Positions 26,862-34,516 of a stretch of 49,062 nucleotides of DNA are shown one piece after another (within the stretch, counting starts at the first letter, position 1; every line of letters begins with the position of its first letter). The notes beneath the pieces were generated by a model. It was given only the letters and a program-made list of their open reading frames with translations, made no database searches and was not told where the DNA came from. Origin of the DNA: an uncultured bacterium (GTDB lineage Bacteria > Oederibacteriota > PGYV01 > Palsa-1178); the NCBI GenBank assembly GCA_937889595.1, contig CALAOR010000031.1, positions 1 to 49,062 of the forward strand. The letters are read 5' to 3'. A program made the position numbers and the translations under genes.

Positions 26862-28846
26862 ATATCTTCTTCCTCGGGGTGGTGGTCATCCTTGGGGGGG
26901 GAGCACTGTCGTTGTGTTTTTGTGAAAGGAATAAGGCTTCCGTTGTTATTATTTTTACCGCTTTAGGGGCGGGTTTGACCTCGTTTTTCTCGCTTAATAT
27001 ACTTGCCACGGGCATAGCCCGGGAATTGACCGTAAATTTCAGCGCGCCCATTGGCACGGCTGTTTTCAGGGCTGATGCCCTGTCGGCATTCTTCATCCTT
27101 ATAATTTCTGTCATGGGGTTTCTTACAACCATCTACGCCAAGGGGTATATGTCCGCTTACCTCGGGCAGGGGCGCGCTTTTGGGGCCCACTTTCTTTTCC
27201 TTCCTATACTTATCCTTTCCATGATGATGGTGGCTGTATCTTCGCATGTCATAGTGTTCCTTATCATGTGGGAAATAATGTCGCTCTCGTCGTTTTTTCT
27301 TATGACTTTTGAGAACGAGAAAAAGGACGTGCTTGAGGCGGGGATATACTACATAACGGCCATGCACATATGCGTGGCTTTGCTGGTGGCTGGATTTTCC
27401 GTGCTTTCGCTTTTGTCCGGCAGCCTTGATTTTGCCTCCTTTAAACCCGCGCTTTCCGCGGCCAAACCGCTTGCGGCTATTGCCGTGTTCGCCGCGCTTT
27501 TTATCGGGTTCGCTATAAAGGCCGGGCTCATGCCTTTTCATACCTGGCTGCCTTTGGCGCACCCGGCAGCGCCGAGCCATGTTTCGGCCATTATGTCCGG
27601 GGTAATGATAAAGCTCGGGATTTACGGGATTTTGCGGCTCATTACTTTTTACACCTTCATAGACTCCCGCGTCTCTTTCGCGGTTTTGGCTTTCGGCCTT
27701 ATTACCGGGCTGTTCGGCATATATTTTGCCATGGCCCAGCGGGATATAAAGCGGCTGCTGGCTTACAGCAGTATTGAGAATATAGGCATCATGACCACGG
27801 GCATCGGGCTGGGGCTTATAGGCTTGAGCTTCGGGAATAATTACATGGCTTATCTTGGTTTCGCGGGCGCGTTCCTGCACCTGCTTAACCACTCGATATT
27901 CAAGGAACTCATGTTCTTCGGCGCGGGGAGCGTGTACCTGAAAACCCACACCCGGGATATGGAGCATCTTGGAGGGCTCGCAAAGCAGATGCCTTATACA
28001 GCCGCATTTTTTTTCGTGGGTTCGGCCGCCATATCCGCGCTTCCGCCTTTGAACGGGTTTATAGGGGAGCTGGTGCTTTACCTTGCCATGTTCTCGGGCA
28101 TTACCCTGAAATTCGTACCTGCCGTAATGTCTGGCGTTTTTTCCGTAGCTGTCTTAAGCTTTACAGGCGCCATGGCTGTTGTGGTTTTTACAAAGATGTA
28201 CAGCACCGTGTTTTCCGGGACACCGAGGAACAACAGCATTACGATAAAGACGGGTGAGTATAAATTCATGACCTTTGCCATGGCCGCGGCCGTTTTGTTC
28301 TGCGTTGTTATCGGCGTATTACCGCAGTATTTTTTCCGCCTGGCGTCAATCCCAGCCTCTTTGATGATGGCGCTCTCTGCCGCGGCTGTGCCTGATACAT
28401 CCGGGGTTGTGAACGCGCTTCAGATATTGTCGGTATTATTCATTTCCGCAGTCATTGCCGCGGCTGCGCTTTACCTTGTAAAAAAAGCCCTGTTAAAGGA
28501 CAAAACCGCGAAAGCTTCCACCTGGGGCTGCGGCTATCAGGCGCCCTCAAGCAGGATACAGTACACCAGCTCGTCATTCGCGGCCACGTTCCTGAAACCC
28601 ATAGGGCCGTTCATGCGTCTTGAAGAGGATACAGTGAACCCGGAAGGGTTGTTCCCGCGCAGAGCCTCATACGCGTCAAAATCCCGCGACTTGATAGCGG
28701 CATTCGCCATCAAGCCCGCCTTAAGGCTGATTGGTTTTTGCATGAGGGCTTTCTCGTGGATACAAAACGGGAACACACAGCAGTATATATTGTACGGGCT
28801 CGTATTCCTGATCATTTCGATAGTATGGGCAATGGGGGCGAAATGA
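26858..28846 (+). CDS. HyfB/HycC-like antiporter subunit of Ehr cluster B
   Basis: A 662-residue paralogue of the subunit at 18253. Key residues are the Glu in MWEIMSLSSFFLMTFENEKK, the Lys in FAIKAGLMPFHTWLPLAHP and MIKLGIYGILR, and the conserved loop RDIKRLLAYSSIENIGI. The HyfB-type C-terminal segment STWGCGYQAPSSRIQYTSSSF is present. It should be an ion-translocating membrane subunit. Confidence 0.92.
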   Translation: MNIFFLGVVVILGGGALSLCFCERNKASVVIIFTALGAGLTSFFSLNILATGIARELTVNFSAPIGTAVFRADALSAFFILIISVMGFLTTIYAKGYMSAYLGQGRAFGAHFLFLPILILSMMMVAVSSHVIVFLIMWEIMSLSSFFLMTFENEKKDVLEAGIYYITAMHICVALLVAGFSVLSLLSGSLDFASFKPALSAAKPLAAIAVFAALFIGFAIKAGLMPFHTWLPLAHPAAPSHVSAIMSGVMIKLGIYGILRLITFYTFIDSRVSFAVLAFGLITGLFGIYFAMAQRDIKRLLAYSSIENIGIMTTGIGLGLIGLSFGNNYMAYLGFAGAFLHLLNHSIFKELMFFGAGSVYLKTHTRDMEHLGGLAKQMPYTAAFFFVGSAAISALPPLNGFIGELVLYLAMFSGITLKFVPAVMSGVFSVAVLSFTGAMAVVVFTKMYSTVFSGTPRNNSITIKTGEYKFMTFAMAAAVLFCVVIGVLPQYFFRLASIPASLMMALSAAAVPDTSGVVNALQILSVLFISAVIAAAALYLVKKALLKDKTAKASTWGCGYQAPSSRIQYTSSSFAATFLKPIGPFMRLEEDTVNPEGLFPRRASYASKSRDLIAAFAIKPALRLIGFCMRAFSWIQNGNTQQYILYGLVFLIISIVWAMGAK

Positions 28847-29766
28847 CAACCATAACAGCCAACATACTGTTCATCCTCATCATGCCGTTCCTTTTTATCG
28901 GTGTTATCAACCGCGTCAAGTCTTTTTGGGCCGGCAGGCAGGGGCCTTCCGTTATACAGCCTTTCTTTGATTTTTTCCGTCTCCTGAAAAAGGGCGTTGT
29001 GTTAAGCCGGGCAACCACCGCGCTTTTCTATTGGGCGCCCATTGCCGCGTTCATTGCTGTGCTGGCGGCCGCTTTTATCGCACCCATGGCAGGGGGCCGT
29101 TCCATACTTGCTTTTCAGGGCGACATGATAGTTTTCATATATTTGCTCGGGGCCGCCAAGTTTGTCAATATAGCCTCGGCAATGGAGACCGGGTCCAGTT
29201 TTGAGGGAATGGGGGCGGCGCGTGAGGCTGCTTTCACATCGCTCATCGAACCGGCATTCTTTATAATAATGGGGGCCTCTGCCGCAGCTTCCGGTGTGAT
29301 GGATTTTTCCGGGATAAGGGCCATGGCCGCCAACCATGAGGCCTCCGGGGTGCTTGCCGCCGTATTGTGCGGCTCCGCGCTTTTTATTATGCTGCTCACC
29401 GAAGGCTCGCGCGTGCCGGTGGACGACCCGAACACCCACCTGGAGCTTACAATGATACACGAGGTCATGGTGCTTGACAATTCCGGGCCGGATCTGGCGC
29501 TCATAAATTATTCGTCAGCCCTGAAGATGTTCGTTATCGCGTCTGTCATGGCAAATTTTCTGATTCCGGCCGGATTAAATCCGGCTTTGGCCGGCGCCCT
29601 TTTTGCCGCTGTCATTCTGCTCTCGGCCGTCATAGCCGGGTGCGTCGAGTCCCTTATGGCGCGCCTGCGCATGTCCCACGTGCCGCAATTTGTATTTTTC
29701 ACCGTTTCCATCGCCATAGTTGCTTTTTCCATCGTGCTCCTGAAGATGAGCGGGGGGCTGAAATGA
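28843..29766 (+). CDS. HyfC/HycD-like (NuoH-type) membrane anchor subunit of Ehr cluster B
   Basis: A 307-residue membrane protein with the HycD signature VDDPNTHLELTMIHEVMVLD and METGSSFEGMGAAREAAF. The start is ATG 28843, which overlaps the HyfB stop (ATGA) and is preceded by GGGGGCG. A longer in-frame reading back to 28738 adds only residues from within the HyfB gene and is not credible. It aligns end to end with the 308-residue cluster A paralogue. Confidence 0.93.
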   Translation: MTTITANILFILIMPFLFIGVINRVKSFWAGRQGPSVIQPFFDFFRLLKKGVVLSRATTALFYWAPIAAFIAVLAAAFIAPMAGGRSILAFQGDMIVFIYLLGAAKFVNIASAMETGSSFEGMGAAREAAFTSLIEPAFFIIMGASAAASGVMDFSGIRAMAANHEASGVLAAVLCGSALFIMLLTEGSRVPVDDPNTHLELTMIHEVMVLDNSGPDLALINYSSALKMFVIASVMANFLIPAGLNPALAGALFAAVILLSAVIAGCVESLMARLRMSHVPQFVFFTVSIAIVAFSIVLLKMSGGLK

Positions 29767-30398
29767 CGGAGGTTCTCATAGCCATATTCGGGATAACCAT
29801 GCTTTATGTTTCATCCACATCCAGGGTGGAAGCATACATCAGAGTGCTCGCCGTGCAGGGCGTGATATTATTTCTGATGGTACTGCTCGACCACGCCCAT
29901 CTGGAAGTTTTAAACCTCGTGTTCCTCGGCGCCGAGACGCTGCTTTTTAAGGCGATAATCATTCCGGTGTTCCTCATGTTCACCGTGAGGAAAAATAACA
30001 TACAAAGGGAAGCGGAGCCTTTCATGCCGAGTTTTTACTCCGTACTTATCACCACAGCCATATTCGCCTTTGGTTTTCTCATAGCGTTCTGGGCGTCTTC
30101 GAACGCCTCCAATGTCAGGCCGCTGTATTTCGGCGTCTCAATCGCTACCATAATAACGGGGCTATTCATAATCATAAGCCGCAAGAAAATAATAACCCAT
30201 GTCATGGGTTATATAATGATAGAGAACGGTATTTTCATGCTGGCCATGTCCGTGGTAGGCGAGATGCCAATGATAGTCAACCTCGGAGTGCTTCTGGATC
30301 TTTTCGCGGCCATATACCTGCTCGGTCTTTTTGTGACAAAAATAAACTCCACCTTTGACGAACTGCACATAGATTCGTTAACTAATCTGAGGGATTGA
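29763..30398 (+). CDS. HyfE-like (NuoK-type) membrane subunit of Ehr cluster B
   Basis: A 211-residue membrane protein with VMGYIMIENGIFMLAMS (conserved membrane Glu) and VNLGVLLDLFAAIYLLGLFVTKI. The start is ATG 29763, an ATGA overlap with the HyfC stop; a longer in-frame reading from 29640 lies inside HyfC. It is the counterpart of the gene at 21157. Confidence 0.88.
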   Translation: MTEVLIAIFGITMLYVSSTSRVEAYIRVLAVQGVILFLMVLLDHAHLEVLNLVFLGAETLLFKAIIIPVFLMFTVRKNNIQREAEPFMPSFYSVLITTAIFAFGFLIAFWASSNASNVRPLYFGVSIATIITGLFIIISRKKIITHVMGYIMIENGIFMLAMSVVGEMPMIVNLGVLLDLFAAIYLLGLFVTKINSTFDELHIDSLTNLRD

Positions 30399-30401
30399 AC
30401 C

Positions 30402-31811
30402 ATGATACCCATAATACTTTTCCTCGCGCCGGCCCTGGCCATGGCGCTTTTTATATTCAGGTCAAAAAAGTTGAACGCCGTGGTTATTTGCCTTTACTCG
30501 TTCACTCACCTGGCGTGTTCGGTCACGCTGCTTGTGCACCCCGCGTCATATGGCCGGTATTTCCAGGTTGAGCCTTTAAACCTGTTTTTCCTTGTGGTGT
30601 TGAGCGTTGTGCTGGCCGGCATTTCCGTATACAATGCGGATTTTACCCTTAAATCCGCTGTCCCGGCCCGGAAATCCACTTATTATTCGGCTGCAGTATT
30701 GGTGTTCTCGGCCGCTATCAGCGGAGTTGTGCTCGGCGCGAATCTGGGCATGATGTGGGTCTGCCTGGAAACCACCACTATAACCGGCGCGTATCTCATC
30801 TATTATAAAACAGGGAAAGAGCCGCTTGAGGCGGCGTGGAAATACATGTTCATCTGCTCCATAGGCATCGCTTTCGCTTTTGTGGGATTGATATTCCTGT
30901 CGCTGGCTTTTACCGGCAGCCAGCCATCGTTGTTTTTTACGGACATAAACGCGCACGCCCCGGTATTCAATAAATTCTGGCTGAAAATGTCCTTTGTTTT
31001 CATGGCCATAGGTTTCGGCACAAAGGCGGGACTCGCGCCGGTACATACCTGGCTGCCCGATGCCTATTCCGAGGCGCCGTCGCCTGTATCGGCACTGCTC
31101 TCGGCCGCGCTTTTAAATTCGGAACTGCTGATAATAATCAGGATATTGAAGATAATGAAGATAGCCGATCTTGGCGGGTTTGCCTCGGCGTTCCTTATAA
31201 CCATGGGAGTCCTGTCAGTTTTTGTGGCGGCAGTTTATATAATAAGGGTGGGCAATTATAAGAGGATGCTGGCGTATTCGTCCATAGAGAACATGGGGCT
31301 TATAACCATAAGCGCGGCAATAGGCGGCCCGGCCGCATTCGCCGCGGTGCTGCATATAGCCGCGCACGCTTTTTCAAAAGCGTCGCTTTTTATGACGTCG
31401 GGCAACATACTCAAAAGGTATTATACAAGGGAAATAAACGGCGTGACAGGCCTGCTCAAAGCCGACCCCAAGGCGGGATGGTCGTGGATAGCGGGTTTTA
31501 TCCTGCTGTGCGGCATACCGCCGTCGCCGATATTTTTAAGCGAATTCATAATGATAAGGACCATGTTCGGGCGCGGAATGTGGTGGCTGGCAGTGCCGGT
31601 AATGCTTCTGGTCACGATAGTGATCTACGGCATGGCGTCAACGATGTTTAAAATGAGTTTCGGCAACCCGCAAAAGGGCATATCGCAGGAAAGGTTCAAT
31701 ATACTCAACTACGCGGGCCAGTTTGTTTTTATAGCGGTACTTTGTCTGCTGGGCATTTACATGCCGAAGGCGATAAGCGATTTGATAACCGCGGCGGCTT
31801 CGTTAATGTAG
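30402..31811 (+). CDS. HyfF-like (NuoN/MrpD-type) antiporter subunit of Ehr cluster B
   Basis: A 469-residue antiporter-like subunit with the full family loop GTKAGLAPVHTWLPDA and SEAPSPVSALLS, the Glu in WVCLETTTITGAYLIYY, and YKRMLAYSSIENMGLI. Its paralogue in cluster A has lost this loop's consensus. Unlike in cluster A, the large-subunit gene does not overlap but follows after 168 bp that hold a large hairpin. Confidence 0.92.
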   Translation: MIPIILFLAPALAMALFIFRSKKLNAVVICLYSFTHLACSVTLLVHPASYGRYFQVEPLNLFFLVVLSVVLAGISVYNADFTLKSAVPARKSTYYSAAVLVFSAAISGVVLGANLGMMWVCLETTTITGAYLIYYKTGKEPLEAAWKYMFICSIGIAFAFVGLIFLSLAFTGSQPSLFFTDINAHAPVFNKFWLKMSFVFMAIGFGTKAGLAPVHTWLPDAYSEAPSPVSALLSAALLNSELLIIIRILKIMKIADLGGFASAFLITMGVLSVFVAAVYIIRVGNYKRMLAYSSIENMGLITISAAIGGPAAFAAVLHIAAHAFSKASLFMTSGNILKRYYTREINGVTGLLKADPKAGWSWIAGFILLCGIPPSPIFLSEFIMIRTMFGRGMWWLAVPVMLLVTIVIYGMASTMFKMSFGNPQKGISQERFNILNYAGQFVFIAVLCLLGIYMPKAISDLITAAASLM

Positions 31812-31833
31812 GAAATGTTTTACCTTCGTAATT

Positions 31834-31947
31834 TGTAGAGAGGGGGCTTGCCCCCTCTCACCGCCAGCTTTATATGCGGGCCCTGCGATTAAGGCCCGCT
31901 GGGAGAGGGGGACAAGCCCCCTCTCTACAGGTTTTTGTTTTTTTTGT
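31834..31947 (+). terminator. Three-hairpin element with T-run between HyfF and HyfG of cluster B
   Basis: TGTAGAGAGGGGGCTTG (from 31834) is complementary to CAAGCCCCCTCTCTACA (to 31929), giving arms of about 26 bp. Each arm is also a GAGAGGGGG/CCCCCTCTC palindrome, and the centre holds GCGGGCC/GGCCCGC (31876-31899). The right arm is followed by GGTTTTTGTTTTTTTTG. This could terminate or attenuate transcription between the membrane and catalytic genes, or be a mobile palindromic element. Confidence 0.7.
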
Positions 31948-31979
31948 TACATAGAACATATTTTGGTTAAGGAGCACTA

Positions 31980-33458
31980 ATGGGCTTTAAGGTCATCAAA
32001 AACAACAGGACAGTCAAACTAAAAGACATGGCTGAAATGCCTTTGGATACTCTTCGGCATCGTATTATATCCTCATGCCTTAAAGGCCGGCGGCTTATCG
32101 GTTTTTTTGCCGGGCCTCACGAAAAACTTTACGTCATGCTCGCGGACGACGCGGGTTCCACCATACTTACGGCCTGCGCCCCGCTTAACTCTATAAAACA
32201 CTACAGGTCGCTTACGCCTGACCTGCCGCAGGCTCATATGTTTGAGCGCGAATTTTACGAGGAAACCGGAATAGAGCCCATCGGCCATCCCTGGCTTAAA
32301 GGCGTGCGGTTCCCGGAAGACCGGCCTGACTTAAACTCAACTATGGAATCATACAAATTTTTCAAAATGGAAGGCGAGGAAGTGCATGAAGTCGCTGTCG
32401 GGCCCGTGCATGCCGGGATCATAGAACCCGGGCATTTCAGGTTCATGTGCCATGGCGAGCGTGTTTACCACCTGGAAATACAGCTTGGTTACCAGCACCG
32501 CGGAGTCGAAGGGCTTTTTGCAAAACACGGAAACAAACTCATGCCGCATCTTGCGGAGTCAATAACCGGCGATACGGTCATTGGCCACGCGCAGGCTTAC
32601 TGCGGTGTTATAGAAGCCCTGTCAGGCACTTTAGTTACGCGGCGCGCGCACGCCATAAGGGGCGCGGCCCTGGAACTTGAGAGGGCGGCCATGCATACGG
32701 GCGATCTGTCGGCAATCTGCGGGGATGTGGCTTATCTGATCGGAAATTCAGTTTTTGGGGCCAACAGGACCACGATAATAAACACATCCATGCTCTTAAC
32801 CGGCAGCAGGTTCGGCCGCGGGCTGCTTAAGCCCGGCGGGGTCGTGTCGGACATAAACGCGGAAACAGCCGCGAAGGTGAAGAAAAACATCTCGGCCGCG
32901 TATGAAAATATAAGGATAATGGCCCATGAAATGTTCTCTGCGTCGAGTGTGCTTTCCAGGATACAGCAGACAGGCGTCCTTCAAAAACAAACGGTCATGG
33001 AAGCCGGAGTGATCGGGTTTGCGGCGCGCGCGTCAGGAGTCGCGCTTGATTCGAGGGCCGACCACCCATATGGCATTTACAACTACATGCCCATACACAA
33101 GCACACCATGGACTCGGGCGACGTCTTTGCCAGGAGCTATTTGCGGTTCCTTGAAATACAGCAGTCGGTTGAACTGGTAAAAGAACTGATGGATAACCTG
33201 CCGCCGGGCGCCATTTGGAAAGAGCCTGCCGCACTTGAACCGGATTCATTTTCGGTTTCAATGGCCGAAGGCTGGCGGGGGGCGATAGTGCACGCGGCAA
33301 TCACGGATAAAAAAGGGAGCATATGCAGGTATAAGATCAAGGATCCGTCGTTTAACAACTGGTACGGGCTCGCGCTGTCGCTGAGAAATGAAGGGATCTC
33401 GGATTTTCCGGTGATCAACAAGAGCTTCAACCTGTCGTACTGCGGGAACGATCTTTAG
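31980..33458 (+). CDS. HyfG/HycE-like large subunit without Ni-Fe ligands, Ehr cluster B
   Basis: A 492-residue paralogue of the gene at 23231, of exactly the same length. GPVHAGIIEPGHFRF and YQHRGVEGLF are conserved. The first Ni-Fe motif reads ESITGDTV (Thr196, Thr199) and the second SFNLSYCG (Ser486, Gly489). A cysteine at 488 is out of register by one residue. It is therefore an Ehr-type large subunit, not a hydrogenase. AAGGAG at 31969 precedes ATG 31980. Confidence 0.92.
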   Translation: MGFKVIKNNRTVKLKDMAEMPLDTLRHRIISSCLKGRRLIGFFAGPHEKLYVMLADDAGSTILTACAPLNSIKHYRSLTPDLPQAHMFEREFYEETGIEPIGHPWLKGVRFPEDRPDLNSTMESYKFFKMEGEEVHEVAVGPVHAGIIEPGHFRFMCHGERVYHLEIQLGYQHRGVEGLFAKHGNKLMPHLAESITGDTVIGHAQAYCGVIEALSGTLVTRRAHAIRGAALELERAAMHTGDLSAICGDVAYLIGNSVFGANRTTIINTSMLLTGSRFGRGLLKPGGVVSDINAETAAKVKKNISAAYENIRIMAHEMFSASSVLSRIQQTGVLQKQTVMEAGVIGFAARASGVALDSRADHPYGIYNYMPIHKHTMDSGDVFARSYLRFLEIQQSVELVKELMDNLPPGAIWKEPAALEPDSFSVSMAEGWRGAIVHAAITDKKGSICRYKIKDPSFNNWYGLALSLRNEGISDFPVINKSFNLSYCGNDL

Positions 33459-33464
33459 CGGGAA

Positions 33465-33485
33465 TTCGGAGTTCGGAATTCGGAG
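33465..33485. repeat. TTCGGAR heptanucleotide repeat, copy 2
   Basis: Three 7-bp units (TTCGGAG, TTCGGAA, TTCGGAG) directly follow the large-subunit stop. The same heptamer stands behind the dehydrogenase gene at 4942. Confidence 0.7.
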
Positions 33486-33515
33486 TGCGGGTTTTGATTG
33501 AAAAGTTATGGGTTT

Positions 33516-33625
33516 CGTAGAGAGGCTGCTTGCTGCCTCTCTGACGCGGGCTTTACAAAACGCAGGACCATGCAAACGGTCGTTCCAAAGGCCGACGATG
33601 AGCGGCAGCAAGCAGCCGCTCTACG
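33516..33625. repeat. Paired hairpin element between HyfG and HyfI of cluster B
   Basis: CGTAGAGAGGCTGCTTGCTGCC (from 33516) is complementary, with slight mismatch, to GGCAGCAAGCAGCCGCTCTACG (to 33625). Each arm folds on itself as well. It is built like the element at 31834 but with GGCTGCTTGC in the arms instead of GGGGGCTTGC. It sits in the same intergenic position as the cluster A repeats. Confidence 0.75.
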
Positions 33626-33672
33626 GGATGTTGTGGGGAACGAAGTGCTTTGAAATTGAATGAGGAGAACAT

Positions 33673-34428
33673 ATGTTTGACATTTTAAGGATCAGGTTAC
33701 GGCAGGGGTACCAGGCCATACCTGACGTTAAGAAAGCCCAGATCATAACTCAGTTCCGCGGTTTGCCGGAGGTTTCGGTTGAACAGGTAAACGCTGATTT
33801 TACCGCGGATACGGTATGCCCGGTCAATGCCATTTCCAAGGCGCCGTTTTCCCTGGATATGGGAAAGTGCGTGTTTTGCGGTGACTGCGTAAGGGCGTGT
33901 AAAAATAATGAAATTAAATTCACCAATTACCACAAGACAGCCGTTGACTCCCCTGAAAAACTGGTTGTGACAAAGAATAAAGGAAAACAATTTCTTGAAA
34001 AAGAAGCAATTAAGTCACGTGCGGATATCAAAAAAATATTCGGAAGGTCCTTAAAACTGAGGCAGGTTTCAGCCGGCGGGTGCAATGGCTGCGAGCTTGA
34101 ACTTGCTGCCTGCGGAAACGTGAATTTTGATATGGGAAGGTTTGGAATAGATTTTGCCGCGTCCCCAAGGCACGCTGACGGTATAGTAATAACAGGGCCG
34201 ATAACACAAAATATGGCCCCGGCGCTGCTTGATACGTATGACGCAATACCTGATCCGAAAATAATAATACTCGCTGGTTCCTGCGCAATATCAGGCGGGG
34301 TTTTCGCGGATTCAAACGCCCTAAACAGGGAGTTCCTGAATAATCATAAGGTTGATTTGTACGTGCCGGGGTGCCCGATCCACCCTCTTACGTTTATAAA
34401 TGGGGTGTTGTCGCTGATAGGGGTGTGA
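33673..34428 (+). CDS. Fused ferredoxin / HyfI-NuoB-like small subunit with one ferredoxin cluster lost, Ehr cluster B
   Basis: A 251-residue paralogue of the gene at 25054. The NuoB-like part keeps its proximal-cluster ligands: C137 and C140 in GGCNGCE, then GSCAISGG and PGCPIHP. In the ferredoxin part the second site is complete (C66, C69, C72, C76). The first retains only C49: the segment corresponding to CAQGCDACVKVCP in cluster A reads NADFTADTVCP. One [4Fe-4S] cluster is therefore missing. GAGGAG at 33662 fixes the start. Confidence 0.9.
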   Translation: MFDILRIRLRQGYQAIPDVKKAQIITQFRGLPEVSVEQVNADFTADTVCPVNAISKAPFSLDMGKCVFCGDCVRACKNNEIKFTNYHKTAVDSPEKLVVTKNKGKQFLEKEAIKSRADIKKIFGRSLKLRQVSAGGCNGCELELAACGNVNFDMGRFGIDFAASPRHADGIVITGPITQNMAPALLDTYDAIPDPKIIILAGSCAISGGVFADSNALNREFLNNHKVDLYVPGCPIHPLTFINGVLSLIGV

Positions 34429-34516
34429 TATAATACATTTCCGGCTGGGGAAAGCCTGCGGTTAAAGCGGAAAATAGCGGTCGTATTTTGTGTTTAATTC
34501 ATAATATGAGGGCAAA

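Noticed and set aside
28738-28842. Extended N-terminus of the cluster B HyfC-like protein
   Set aside because: The extra residues are read from within the HyfB gene; ATG 28843 with an ATGA overlap matches the paralogue's length.
29640-29762. Extended N-terminus of the cluster B HyfE-like protein
   Set aside because: It lies inside the HyfC gene; ATG 29763 matches the paralogue and overlaps the stop.
17592-34428. Formate hydrogenlyase or other true group 4 [NiFe] hydrogenase
   Set aside because: Both large subunits lack the Ni-Fe cysteine ligands, and no hyp maturation or formate dehydrogenase gene is present.
17592-34428. Respiratory complex I (nuo operon)
   Set aside because: Subunit set and order, the HyfB C-terminal extension, the HycD signature and the fused ferredoxin-HyfI subunit fit Hyf/Ehr; NuoE, F, G, A and J are absent.
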